A stretch of DNA of 36,475 nt, from NCBI GenBank assembly GCA_947588805.1, contig CANPYR010000023.1, positions 1-36,475 on the forward strand, given 5' to 3'. The position numbers and the translations under genes were made by a program. Shown here piece by piece: positions 1 through 7,801 of this stretch. The number at the start of each line of letters is the position of its first letter. Position 1 is the stretch's first letter. The notes beneath the pieces were generated by a model. It was not told the DNA's origin and did no database searches. It saw nothing but the letters and a program-made list of their open reading frames with translations. This DNA is from an uncultured Clostridia bacterium. Lineage in GTDB: Bacteria; Bacillota; Clostridia; Oscillospirales; Ruminococcaceae.

Positions 1-4
1 CATC

Positions 5-17
5 GCCTGCTTTGCTA
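5..17. repeat. 13-base direct repeat, left copy (right copy 1486-1498)
   Basis: GCCTGCTTTGCTA occurs at 5-17 and again at 1486-1498. The two copies bracket the membrane ORF, the hsdS remnant and the DUF6173-like remnant. They could be recombination or attachment remnants, or coincidence. Confidence 0.45.
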
Positions 18-515
18 TGCTTTTTTTCTTCTTCATATATTTTTTCATTTTTCCTATTGACTTTTATTTGCAGGTTTCGAATGGTTTGTGGTTACCTCAT
101 TCTACCGGAAGTGCGGGGACATGTCTATATTTTTGTCCTTTTTCTTTTTGCGAAAGATATTGTACCTTATCCAATGATGCTTGCAATATTGATCATTCTT
201 TCCGGCTTTGATTTTTCGCATAGAAGCGAAACGGAAAATAATAGAGCTTCTAAAGTTGTAAATGAAACGATAAACGCAATTATATTTGATAGCGTTCTTT
301 GCATATTCTTAATGATATATGGACTGATAATTATAGTTCTTGAGGGGGCATCACTGCCGAAATTTCCGATAAATGCATCGATCATTAAAGCGATTCTTTC
401 AGGTGCAGCATATTACATCTTTACGGTTATCCTTCTGAATTTACTTTTAATTATTAAGCACATGAGCAATATTATAAAATATAGAATGATAATCAAAAAG
501 GAAGATAAAAAATGA
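12..515 (+). CDS. Hypothetical integral membrane protein, possibly part of the decayed region
   Basis: The frame encodes up to 167 residues with about four hydrophobic segments and a basic C-terminus ending in KKEDKK. The first 23 residues are very hydrophobic and low in complexity, and a later ATG at position 81 is an equally good start, because neither has a clear ribosome binding site. The stop codon overlaps the ATG of the hsdS remnant that follows (ATGA), so the two may once have been translationally coupled. I do not recognise the family. The gene is AT-rich and sits among pseudogenes, so it may be a fragment whose real N-terminus lies outside the window. Confidence 0.4.
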   Translation: MLCFFSSSYIFSFFLLTFICRFRMVCGYLILPEVRGHVYIFVLFLFAKDIVPYPMMLAILIILSGFDFSHRSETENNRASKVVNETINAIIFDSVLCIFLMIYGLIIIVLEGASLPKFPINASIIKAILSGAAYYIFTVILLNLLLIIKHMSNIIKYRMIIKKEDKK

Positions 516-1204
516 CGCCACAGAACTTAAAAACAGCATTTTGCAGCTTGCGATTCAGGGGGAGCTCGTGGATGGCAGTGTGAAATTGATAAAAATAGTC
601 TTTTATTTTTAGAGGACAAAATCAACGAACGCCGTGTGAAGAAGAAAGAACAGAATAAAAGGTCCAGAAAAGGCTTTTGATATTCTAAAGACATGGGATT
701 GGATTAAGCTCAGAAATGTATGCACAATTGCCAGAGGAGGTTCGTCTCGTCCTATTAAGGACTACCTAACAACCTCAGTTGACAGAACAAATTAGATAAA
801 ACTTGGAGATACGAAAAAAACGGCAAGTATATTACATCAACTGCCGAAAAAATTATACCGTCTGGTGTTTGTAAAAGCAGAATGGTACATTCTGGTGATT
901 TTTGGCTCACTAATTCTATGAGCTTTGGAAGACCATATATTTTGAAGATTGATGGCTGCATTCATGACGGTTGGCTTTTTATCAGCTCTTCTTTTGATGT
1001 ATTTAATCAAGATTATCTATACTGGCTTCTTTCCTCAGCATATGCGTACGCCCAATTTTACGGAAAGGTTAGCGGAGCGGTTGTAAAAAATTTGAATAGT
1101 GAAAAAGTTGCAAATTCTGTGTTCCCCCTTCCACTCTCGCCGAGCAAAAGCGAATCGTCGCAAAGTTAGAGGAAATCCTGCCGCTGTGCGAAAGGTTGAA
1201 ATGA
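512..1204 (+). pseudogene. hsdS: Type I restriction-modification specificity subunit (HsdS), decayed
   Basis: HsdS gives a type I restriction enzyme its DNA specificity. The frame opens with MTPQNLK and, after a one-base shift in an A run near 522, continues as NSILQLAIQGELV, a typical clostridial HsdS N-terminus. A target-recognition segment follows (WDWIKLRNVCTIARGGSSRP). It meets an in-frame TAG just before IKLGDT, where this family usually has Trp. A one-base deletion in the A run near 820 shifts the frame to NGKYITSTAEK through IHDGWLFIS. Another shift near 1130 leads to the conserved tail LAEQKRIVAKLEEILPLCER and a stop at 1202-1204. Only one recognition domain is visible, and no hsdM or hsdR gene lies in the window. 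With at least three frameshifts and one stop, the gene cannot make HsdS. Confidence 0.85.
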
Positions 1205-1458
1205 AAGAAGATACATTTATGGATAATTCTTATTGGTCAGATTCGTTATTTCCGCAATTTAAAAATGCTGATCTTTCTATAATTGAAACGGAGACTTCTG
1301 ATGCTCCTATTCATCATGTTTGGGCAAGTGAACAGTTTAAAATACTGAAAAGTTATATTTAGGAATTTGAAAATTCTTTAGATTCCGAGCATGAAGTTGG
1401 CATGATGCTTACTAATTTCGGGCAATCAATTTTAATCAATTTAACTCAAATCGAATGA
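1201..1458 (+). pseudogene. DUF6173-like protein remnant
   Basis: An ATG overlapping the hsdS stop (ATGA) opens a frame that reads to TAG at 1360-1362, then continues in frame as EFENSLDSEHEVGMMLTNFG and QSILINLTQIE to TGA at 1456. The segment around EFE.SLD.EHEVG..L..FGQS is what I recall from the DUF6173 family of small proteins of unknown role. The C-terminal half expected for that family is absent. The stop plus truncation make it a remnant, decaying along with the preceding hsdS. The family call comes from memory of the motif and should be checked. Confidence 0.5.
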
Positions 1459-1513
1459 TATTATAAAATGCCTTAGCTGCACTCTGCCTGCTTTGCTAAA
1501 CATGACACAAGCC

Positions 1514-2359
1514 TCATGCTCTCTTCCGGATTCTAAAATCTACGCCATAATATCCACGGTAATTATGCGGCATCTTATTCATATTAAATATATAATCTAT
1601 GACATTCTCTTTTGACTGCGAGTCATGATATCTGTCATTGCAGTTTGCCGTCTTGAATATCGTTATAATTGGTTCTCCTATATACTTATACATTATATAT
1701 AATGAATATACCGCCGAAAGTCTGTGTGTTATCAGCACAGCGCACTTGTCGGTTATCATGCTTCCGAACTGCGTATAGATCTCATACTCGGCCATCGGAT
1801 CGAGCGCAGCCGTAGGCTCGTCCAAAAGAAATATTTTGCGGTCGCGGTAACAGGCTCTCGCTATTGCGATACGCTGTCCTTCTCCTCCCGACGGCTCAAA
1901 TCTCTCGTCGTCAAACCACTTTCCGACCTGCGTATCATATTTTTTATGAAGCTTATCCACAAGCTCCGAAATCCAGCTCTGCCTGCATACGGCGTCAAGC
2001 TTTTCGAGATTCTTATCGCCTGCTAATACGGTATTGTTTTCTATCGACATATAAAAACTTGCAAAATCCCGGAAAACCGGAGAAAATAAATTCTGATACT
2101 TATCGTTATCATATTCGCCTATGTTTACCCCATTCAGAAGTATTTCACCTTCGGTCTGCAAATACAGTTTCGTAAGCAGCTTGGTGAATGTTGTTTTGCC
2201 GGAACCGTTCGCTCAGACTATGCATAGCTTTTCATTTTTATGTTTTTTAAGATTGAGATTTTTAATTGCGAAATTTTCACTTCCCGGGTATCTGAAAGAT
2301 ACGTTTTTAAATTCAACGACGAAGTCGTCTTTCACGGTCGGCACTTTAACAGTATGCAT
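1514..2359 (-). pseudogene. ABC transporter ATP-binding domain, broken, with foreign C-terminus
   Basis: Read leftward from ATG at 2359, the frame encodes an exporter-type nucleotide-binding domain (VEFKNVSFRYPGSENFAIKNL). At 2213-2215 an in-frame TGA replaces the first Gly of the Walker A motif, giving stop-ANGSGKTT. Downstream the domain is intact: a signature-like segment (PSGGEGQRIAIARA), Walker B with D-loop (IFLLDEPTAALDP) and H-loop (LITHRLSA). A stop lies in frame upstream of the ATG, so no fused permease domain is present. After the H-loop, at about position 1700, the sequence leaves the ABC family and ends in about 50 residues (ANCNDRYHDSQSKENVIDYI) that look like the start of a mobile-element protein. 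It is therefore both interrupted and chimeric. Confidence 0.8.
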
Positions 2360-2499
2360 ATAGAAGTTTCAAGAAACAATGACAGACAGATACGGCAAGC
2401 TAAATAATTACCGAAACAACAGCTCACAATGTTCCGTAACGATTAGACATTTTTGTATTCTCTGCACGTAAAACTATGGCTTAATTTGTGAGATTTTAC

Positions 2500-2555
2500 A
2501 AAAGTGATAAATTCATCACTTTTCTCTTGACAACAAGTCTTTGAAGTGATATATT
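2500..2555 (+). promoter_or_regulatory. Promoter with upstream palindromic operator candidate
   Basis: A perfect 9-base inverted repeat, AAAAGTGAT and ATCACTTTT separated by six bases (2500-2523), lies four bases upstream of a TTGACA -35 box (2527-2532). Seventeen bases later comes TATATT (2550-2555). A further AAGTGAT half-site overlaps the -10 box (2544-2550), and ATCAC lies at 2578-2582 before the ribosome binding site. The layout suggests autoregulation by the XRE protein encoded at 2977. Confidence 0.7.
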
Positions 2556-2599
2556 TGTAACAGAAAGAGATAAATAAATCACATCAAGGAGCGATTGTT

Positions 2600-2977
2600 A
2601 TGAAAAAGAAAGCCAAAATTAAGTCACTCAGATTATATCACGCATTTTTTGGCGCATTGTCGCTGTTCACCATGCTGATCATCATATTTATGGACAACTG
2701 GGGCGACTGGTTCCACTTTTTGCCGATATTAGTGGTGTTATGCTTTGACGGCAAGTTTGAGAAAAATGATGAACTTGCAAGACAACATCTTGCCAAAGCG
2801 AATACTGCCGTCATGTGGACTCTGATCGCCGCGCTCGTCATGTTGTATATGCGCGGACGCTTTCACCCCATACCTGCTACTCGATATCTTATTATCATCT
2901 GCGCGGCTCTTTTTTTACGAAGCGTGCTGTTTCTAATTTTTGACAGAGCGCTGGAAATCGAGGAGAAGGATGAATAA
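2600..2977 (+). CDS. Small membrane protein paired with an XRE regulator
   Basis: This 125-residue protein has a basic N-terminus and four predicted membrane helices, roughly residues 10-30, 38-50, 68-85 and 92-115, with a charged tail (EIEEKDE). AAGGAG lies eight bases before the ATG, so the start is secure. The stop overlaps the start of the XRE regulator (TAATG), which implies translational coupling. Small membrane proteins coupled to short helix-turn-helix repressors are common in Firmicutes, where some act as immunity or signal-sensing partners. I do not recognise this family, and the role here is inferred only from the pairing and the palindromic operator upstream. Confidence 0.8.
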   Translation: MKKKAKIKSLRLYHAFFGALSLFTMLIIIFMDNWGDWFHFLPILVVLCFDGKFEKNDELARQHLAKANTAVMWTLIAALVMLYMRGRFHPIPATRYLIIICAALFLRSVLFLIFDRALEIEEKDE

Positions 2978-3180
2978 TGGCTGAGCTGAAAACGAAGATC
3001 AAAGAGCATCGAGCGCGGCTGAACATGAAGCAGGAGGAGCTTGCAGAGCTTGTGGGCGTCCGGCGTGAGACTATTATCCGGCTCGAAAAAGGACAGTATA
3101 ATCCGTCGCTGAAGCTCGCCATGGATATTGCCGCAGTATTTAATACAACAGTCGAAGAGCTGTTTGAGTTTTATGGATAA
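2977..3180 (+). CDS. XRE-family helix-turn-helix transcriptional regulator
   Basis: This 67-residue protein is almost entirely one Cro/CI-type DNA-binding domain. The helix-turn-helix runs through [23 protein letters not shown], followed by the family-typical [22 protein letters not shown]. It has no sensor domain, matching the short YozG-like regulators that accompany membrane proteins. The start overlaps the stop of the upstream membrane-protein gene, so the two form a two-gene operon ending at the hairpin at 3368. It probably binds the palindrome at 2500-2523, which is inference. Confidence 0.92.
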   Translation: MAELKTKIKEHRARLNMKQEELAELVGVRRETIIRLEKGQYNPSLKLAMDIAAVFNTTVEELFEFYG

Positions 3181-3365
3181 AGAACATAGCCTATCGGCGC
3201 ACTTAAAAGCCGTTCCACACAAGTCAGAATCGTAATTGTGTAGCATACCGCAACAAGCACATAAACTAAATATACGAATTCTTTTTTCGGAGGAAACGCA
3301 CTTGTATTATAATCACTTATCGCTTTCAACATCTTTAATCGAATATGATTTATATGTTAAATAAT

Positions 3366-3410
3366 AAAAAAGCATTTGAACGCTAAAAGATTCAAATGCT
3401 TTTAAATTTT
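3366..3410. terminator. Bidirectional intrinsic terminator
   Basis: AAAAGCATTTGAA (3368-3380) and its exact complement TTCAAATGCTTTT (3391-3403) form a 13-base stem with a ten-base loop, flanked by A-rich and T-rich tracts. It lies between the convergent XRE gene and the leftward export gene and can serve both. The rest of 3181-3488 shows no gene. Confidence 0.85.
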
Positions 3411-3488
3411 GAATTTTACCATTTGACAAAAGCCGGCTGACTTTAATTTATCACAGAAAACACTTTCATACGATCGCTCCTGCGCTGT

Positions 3489-3944
3489 TCAAAACAATAT
3501 CTTTACCCCCGCGATAACCGCTACGAGCAGGAACGTCGCTATGCAGTTTCCGATGAAAATAGCGATCGCAGCTTTCTTCTTATCAAGTCCCGCGACCCTT
3601 GCTATTATCGCCCCGAGCCATGTCCCAACGCCTGTGCAGGGGATAGCGGTGATCGCAAGAAGCGCTATCCAGCCGTACTGCTGTACGATTTTTTTGAAAA
3701 ACGCACGTTTCCCGGTTTTGATATCATCCTCGGTCTTTTCCGGGACTCCGAACCGCCCGCCCTTGAGAATAAACGGGACCGGGACAAACGCGCCGGCCGA
3801 GGAAACTATCCCGGAGGGGACGAGACGAAGATGGAACATATTAGCAATTAAAATAGAGCCCTTGCTTTCGCAGAACGGGAGGATAGACGAGAAGAACACT
3901 ACTATCATTCTCCATATATTTCCGATATGTAAGGTCAAAGACAT
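3489..3944 (-). CDS. Small multidrug export protein family (COG2426) membrane protein
   Basis: This 151-residue membrane protein matches the Sm_multidrug_ex family by its glycine- and proline-rich helices. They include LPFCESKGSILIANMFHLRL near the N-terminus, a basic cytoplasmic loop (KTEDDIKTGKRAFFKKIVQQYGW), and AIPCTGVGTWLGAIIARVAGLDKKKAAIAIFIGN in the second half. About four membrane segments are visible, which is full length for the family. GAAAGGAG precedes the ATG at 3944. The family name rests on weak historical evidence and its substrate is not known. The gene stands alone, leftward, and ends at the terminator at 3366-3410. Confidence 0.8.
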   Translation of the reverse strand: MSLTLHIGNIWRMIVVFFSSILPFCESKGSILIANMFHLRLVPSGIVSSAGAFVPVPFILKGGRFGVPEKTEDDIKTGKRAFFKKIVQQYGWIALLAITAIPCTGVGTWLGAIIARVAGLDKKKAAIAIFIGNCIATFLLVAVIAGVKILF

Positions 3945-4082
3945 TTCCCGTTCTCCTTTCCGAAGTGTCGTTATTTATATTATACATCTGCAAGCGAGGT
4001 TTGTCAAGGGCGAATTAGGGGAAATTCTGTTTATCGGGGGGAGGGGATATCTGCTTTTCTATGCGAAGCAGGAGGCTTTATT

Positions 4083-4119
4083 TCTAACTTCTAATCATCT
4101 AACTTTCTATCCTCTAAGA
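4083..4119 (+). repeat. Degenerate heptad array A (TCTAAYY units)
   Basis: Five TCTA-starting units recur at spacings of 7, 8, 8 and 7 bases (TCTAACT, TCTAATC, TCTAACT, TCTATCC, TCTAAGA). It resembles the arrays at 4288, 8669, 25001 and 27432. It lies in the 552-base gap between two divergent genes (3945-4496), which otherwise holds a long stem-loop, one composite repeat and a promoter. Confidence 0.6.
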
Positions 4120-4122
4120 GCA

Positions 4123-4182
4123 GGGTGCAGCCCGCGGACGAAGGACGGCGAGTCGTGTGCGTCAGCGCACCGGGCTGCGCCC
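4123..4182. other. Long GC-rich stem-loop between two heptad arrays
   Basis: GGGTGCAGCCCG (4123-4134) pairs with CGGGCTGCGCCC (4171-4182) over 12 positions with one G-T wobble. The loop contains a second small hairpin, GTGCG-TCAG-CGCAC (4157-4170). No T tract follows, so it is not an ordinary terminator. It could be a structured RNA or part of a repeat. Confidence 0.5.
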
Positions 4183-4222
4183 GGGGTGGGGTCGGAAAGT
4201 GAAAGACAAGCAGAAGGCCGCT

Positions 4223-4322
4223 GGGAGCGAAAGCCGCACCCGAGCATTTATTGCGCCGAGGGGGAGTGTAGAGGGATAGTAAGCAGGTCTGATTTCTGAT
4301 TTTTCAATTCTGTTTTCTGACA
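4223..4322 (+). repeat. Composite hairpin-plus-heptad repeat, copy B
   Basis: The unit starts with GGGAGCGAAAGCCGCACCC, followed by GAGCATTTATTGCGCC. After about 30 variable bases come five exact-phase heptads at 4288-4322 (TCTGATT, TCTGATT, TTTCAAT, TCTGTTT, TCTGACA). The first 40 bases align by eye with the copy at 24933, for example the shared AAAGCCGC, CCCGAGC and TTTAT blocks. The length is about 100 bases in both. Confidence 0.65.
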
Positions 4323-4425
4323 GCGGCGGCGGGATTCGCTGCATATCTACCGAATTACTACCGACTGCGCCCACCCGCCATCCCTCTTCCGCTCATCCCG
4401 CCGCCGCTTCCCTCGCCAAAACCTC

Positions 4426-4454
4426 TTTACAAATCCGCGATTATATGTTATATT
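4426..4454 (+). promoter_or_regulatory. Promoter of the DUF1846 gene
   Basis: TTTACA (4426-4431) and TATATT (4449-4454) are separated by 17 bases and lie about 40 bases upstream of the ATG. Confidence 0.65.
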
Positions 4455-4496
4455 ATATACAGACTCTTTATAACATCTTCGCGAAAGGAACTAATC

Positions 4497-5981
4497 ATGA
4501 AAAATACGGGATTTGACAATGAAAAATATCTTCGCTTGCAGTCTGAAAAAATCCGTGAGAGGATAGAAAGCTTCGGCGGGAAGCTCTATCTTGAATTCGG
4601 CGGGAAGCTCTTTGACGACTACCACGCTTCTCGCGTTCTTCCGGGCTTCAAGCCTGATTCCAAGCTCCAGATGCTTTTACAGCTCAAGGACCAGGCCGAG
4701 ATAGTGGTAGTAATAAGCTCCGAGGATATCGCTCAGAACAAGGTCAGAGGGGATATAGGGATCACATACGATCTTGACGTTTTAAGGCTTATCGACAGCT
4801 TCAGACAGTACGGATTATATGTAGGAAGCGTTGTGCTGACGCGTTTTGAGGGACAGCCCGCGGCGCAGACTTTTGCAAATAAGCTTACAAGTCTCGGGAT
4901 AACGGTATACCGCCACTACCCGATCGAAGGGTATCCCACCAACTTAAGTCATGTCATTTCGGACGACGGTTACGGAAAAAACGACTACATAGAGACTTCT
5001 CGGGAGCTCGTAGTGGTAACTGCTCCCGGCCCGGGAAGCGGAAAGATGGCGACCTGCCTTTCTCAGCTCTATCACGAGCACAAAAGGGGGATAAAAGCCG
5101 GGTATGCGAAATTCGAGACCTTCCCGATATGGTCTATTCCTCTGAACCACCCCGTGAACCTTGCGTACGAAGCGGCGACTGCGGATCTATCGGACGTGAA
5201 TATGATCGATCCGTATCATCTTGAAGCGTACGGGACTCTCGCCGTGAACTATAACCGGGATATAGAGGTGTTTCCGGTCCTGAGCGCGATATTTAATATG
5301 ATACTCGGCGAATCGCCTTATAAATCCCCGACGGATATGGGGGTAAACATGGCGGGATTCTGTATCGTGGACGACGAGGTCTGCGCTTACGAATCGAAGC
5401 AGGAGATAATCCGGAGATATTATAAAACGCTCGCCGCGAAGATGTCGGGAAACGCTTCCGAGGACGAGGTCATGAGAATAGAGCTTTTAATGAAGAAGGC
5501 GGGGATAACCGGCGCAGACAGAAAGCCGGTGAGCGCGGCTCTCACCAAGGCCGAGATAACAGGCGCGCCCGCGGCGGCAATTGAGCTTTCGGACGGAAGG
5601 ATAATAACCGGAAAAACCTCCGCGCTTTTAGGAGCTTCGTCCGCTATGCTGCTCAACGCTCTCAAAGCGCTGGCGGGGATCCCGGACAGCACGCTTTTAA
5701 TCTCTCCGTCGGTAATAGAGCCGATACAGAAGCTCAAGGTTAATCACCTCGGAAACGAGAATCCGAGACTTCACACCGACGAAGTTCTTATTGCGCTTTC
5801 GATATGCGCGGCCGAGGACGAAAACGCGAAAAGCGCTCTTGGGCAGCTCAAAAATCTTGAGGGCTGTGAAATGCATTCGAGCGTGATGCTATCGCACGTT
5901 GATTTAAGCATATTCAGAAGGCTTAAAGTGAATGTGACCTGCGAAGCGGTATATCAGAAGCAGAAGCTTTATCACCGTTAA
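4497..5981 (+). CDS. DUF1846 domain-containing protein
   Basis: The 494-residue product matches the DUF1846 (UPF0371, COG4868) family along its whole length, from the N-terminal NEKYLRLQSEKIRERIESF, through FGGKLFDDYHASRVLPGF and the glycine-rich APGPGSGKMATCLSQLYHEH near residue 180, to the C-terminal domain. The central segment has a nucleotide-loop-like G-P-G-S-G-K-M pattern, but its function has not been established and I do not assign one. The length is normal. AAAGGA lies eight bases before the ATG. The gene is monocistronic, between its own promoter and a strong terminator at 5999. DUF1846 genes are widespread in anaerobic Firmicutes. Confidence 0.93.
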   Translation: MKNTGFDNEKYLRLQSEKIRERIESFGGKLYLEFGGKLFDDYHASRVLPGFKPDSKLQMLLQLKDQAEIVVVISSEDIAQNKVRGDIGITYDLDVLRLIDSFRQYGLYVGSVVLTRFEGQPAAQTFANKLTSLGITVYRHYPIEGYPTNLSHVISDDGYGKNDYIETSRELVVVTAPGPGSGKMATCLSQLYHEHKRGIKAGYAKFETFPIWSIPLNHPVNLAYEAATADLSDVNMIDPYHLEAYGTLAVNYNRDIEVFPVLSAIFNMILGESPYKSPTDMGVNMAGFCIVDDEVCAYESKQEIIRRYYKTLAAKMSGNASEDEVMRIELLMKKAGITGADRKPVSAALTKAEITGAPAAAIELSDGRIITGKTSALLGASSAMLLNALKALAGIPDSTLLISPSVIEPIQKLKVNHLGNENPRLHTDEVLIALSICAAEDENAKSALGQLKNLEGCEMHSSVMLSHVDLSIFRRLKVNVTCEAVYQKQKLYHR

Positions 5982-5998
5982 GATAATAAAAATATATT

Positions 5999-6034
5999 AA
6001 AAAGAGCCGGGCGCGATACCCGACTCTTTTTTGT
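5999..6034 (+). terminator. Intrinsic terminator after the DUF1846 gene
   Basis: AAAAAGAG-CCGGG and CCCGA-CTCTTTTTT form a stem of about 12 pairs with a T run. The following 6035-6562 stretch holds only a possible decayed leftward frame and a second terminator. Confidence 0.85.
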
Positions 6035-6147
6035 TTATGATTTTTTTCGGAGCTGTCAGAGAGGAATCGAAGCCGCGCGCACGGCACGTTATAGAATGCT
6101 CTCTTTAGTTCCTAAAGGGTTTTATGTCATACCTGAAAACGACTTTA

Positions 6148-6474
6148 TCATATTGCTCCGTTTGACTTCATGTGCTCCCTGATTTCAGTTTCATGTTCCC
6201 CGCAATAATCAAAACTGCCGCGCATGAAATCTTCAATGCTCAAAGACCGGTACATTGTATCCAACGTATCTAAAACAAGCGCGCCGTCCGCCTTCATATC
6301 AAAAGAAGCAGGGATAGATACATCCTCCGTTTTCTCTTGGAAAATAAGGGTTGATCGAGCTTAGCCGCTCGTCCTTCCTGACCGTGAAAAAATCAGCTTT
6401 CCGTTAAGACGGCAAATCGTTTTTCCCGAAGTTTTGTCAGTCTTGAATAGAAAACGCTCCGGCGATTTTGTCAT
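6148..6474 (-). pseudogene. Possible decayed leftward gene of unknown family
   Basis: Reading leftward from ATG at 6474, a frame of 108 codons is interrupted only by a TAA at 6361-6363 and ends at 6148. The second part reads as ordinary protein (EDVSIPASFDMKADGALVLD, then YRSLSIEDFMRGSFDYCGEH). A neighbouring frame before the stop also looks coding (ADFFTVRKDERLSSINPYF), suggesting a frameshift as well. I cannot name the family. The upstream end overlaps the terminator at 6451, so the original gene was truncated or the reading is accidental. Confidence 0.3.
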
Positions 6475-6489
6475 CAATCAGAGCGTTTT
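6451..6489 (-). terminator. Intrinsic terminator of the leftward araD set
   Basis: AAAACGCTC (6451-6459) and GAGCGTTTT (6481-6489) are exact complements separated by 21 bases, about 75 bases beyond the stop of the membrane-anchored protein gene. The long loop makes the call less certain. Confidence 0.55.
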
Positions 6490-6562
6490 TATTCAATATC
6501 CCGACTTTTTCCTCAGTCGCAGGCTGCTGTTTTATGAAAAACCCCGTAAGCCGTACGATCTT

Positions 6563-7036
6563 CTATACGCTCACACCAATCTCAAAGCTTTCCCTGTCGC
6601 CCTCGTAAAATACTATCCGAAGATCTCCCGAGATCGGTTCCTCGCCGGGGGCTTCAAGGGATATGTGAGCGATTCGGCACTTTATCCCCATTATCCTGTC
6701 AAGAAATGACCCAGTGCGCCGAGGGATCTCCCGCTCGCCCGAAAACAGACGTATGTCGCTTATTTTTCCGAGACCGGGACAGGTGAACCTGAAATTAAGC
6801 TGTCTTACGCCCTCCGCGCTGACAAGATACATCTTAGATACAAGCGCGGAGCCGCCTAAGACGCTTCTATCTATCCCGCTTATCTTACCGACCTCGGGCG
6901 CGTAGCCGTCCCAGTATACCGTTATCCCGCCGAGCCCGGAGTTGAACATATTCCAGAACGCCGAGACGGTTATCAAAAGAGCGGTGATAACAATAAGAGC
7001 TACTGAAAGAAGCGCGAATTTTCGGCGGGAGATCAT
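6563..7036 (-). CDS. Hypothetical membrane-anchored protein, coupled to araD
   Basis: This 157-residue protein has a basic N-terminus (MISRRK) and one hydrophobic segment at about residues 7-27. Then comes an extracytoplasmic domain of mostly beta-type sequence ([59 protein letters not shown]). The start codon overlaps the araD stop (ATGA), indicating translational coupling. I do not recognise the family. The segment could be an uncleaved signal anchor or a signal peptide, but no lipobox is evident. Its role beside araD is unknown, and shared transcription may only reflect position at the operon end. Confidence 0.7.
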   Translation of the reverse strand: MISRRKFALLSVALIVITALLITVSAFWNMFNSGLGGITVYWDGYAPEVGKISGIDRSVLGGSALVSKMYLVSAEGVRQLNFRFTCPGLGKISDIRLFSGEREIPRRTGSFLDRIMGIKCRIAHISLEAPGEEPISGDLRIVFYEGDRESFEIGVSV

Positions 7037-7731
7037 TTTTTGACCTGGCCGTAATAGGCGTTAGCCCCATGCTTTCTTAAGTAGTGCTTATCCAAAAGCT
7101 CCTGCTGCATCGTAGGAACGTCGCCGCCGTAGATGATCTTTGAATACATCGCCATCTTCGCGCACTCTTCAAGTATGACCGAGTGATGGACGGAGTCTAC
7201 GGCGTCCTTTCCCCAGGTGAACGGCCCGTGGGAATGAACGAGAACGCAGGGGATGGCGTTCGGGTCGATATCCTTGAAGGTCTCGATGATTACAAGGCCG
7301 GTGTTCTTTTCATATTCTCCTGCTATCTCCTCGGGAGTCATTTTTCTCGTGCAGGGAACAGCGCCGTAGAAGTAGTCCCCGTGGGTGGTGCCGAGCGCGG
7401 GGATGGGCTTTCCGGCCTGAGCGAAGGATGTGGCGAAGGTTGAATGGGTATGAGTAACGCCGCCGATATCCTTGAACGCCTTATAGAATTCGATGTGGGT
7501 AGGAGTATCCGAAGACGGTCTCAGATCGCCTTCCACTACTTTCCCGTTAAGATCTACTACTACCATGTCCTCCGGCTTCATCTCGTCGTACTCCACTCCC
7601 GAGGGCTTTATAACTATAAGTCCCTTTTCGCGGTCTATCCCCGAGACGTTTCCCCAAGTGAAGGTGATGAGCCCGTATTTCGGCAGCATCATATTGGCCT
7701 CGTATACTTCCTTTTTGAGTTTTTCCAGCAT
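7033..7731 (-). CDS. araD: L-ribulose-5-phosphate 4-epimerase
   Basis: The enzyme interconverts L-ribulose 5-phosphate and D-xylulose 5-phosphate, feeding arabinose into the pentose phosphate pathway. The 232-residue sequence is full length for class II aldolase-type epimerases. Visible hallmarks are TWGNVSGID near residue 25, [17 protein letters not shown] with Asp75, the metal-binding THTH pair (His94 and His96), a third histidine in HSHGPFTWG (His168), and the C-terminal Tyr226/Tyr227 in NAYYGQ. It lies 70 bases downstream of the phosphoesterase gene and overlaps the next gene by four bases. No araA or araB gene is in the window, so the rest of the arabinose pathway is elsewhere. It fits the hemicellulose locus at 16.7-22 kb. 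Confidence 0.96.
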   Translation of the reverse strand: MLEKLKKEVYEANMMLPKYGLITFTWGNVSGIDREKGLIVIKPSGVEYDEMKPEDMVVVDLNGKVVEGDLRPSSDTPTHIEFYKAFKDIGGVTHTHSTFATSFAQAGKPIPALGTTHGDYFYGAVPCTRKMTPEEIAGEYEKNTGLVIIETFKDIDPNAIPCVLVHSHGPFTWGKDAVDSVHHSVILEECAKMAMYSKIIYGGDVPTMQQELLDKHYLRKHGANAYYGQVKK

Positions 7732-7801
7732 TTTAAGATCAATCCTTTCTTTTCCGGCAACATTTGGCCGGAGCCTTCATATAATATTCCATAGAGAGCT
7801 G

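Noticed and set aside
3541-4299. Long rightward frame of 252 codons
   Set aside because: It lies mostly antisense to the multidrug export gene, which has a proper ribosome binding site and family match, and its second half runs through repeats and stem-loops.
4083-4322. CRISPR-like array
   Set aside because: The units are only seven bases long with no spacers, no longer conserved repeat exists and no cas gene is near.
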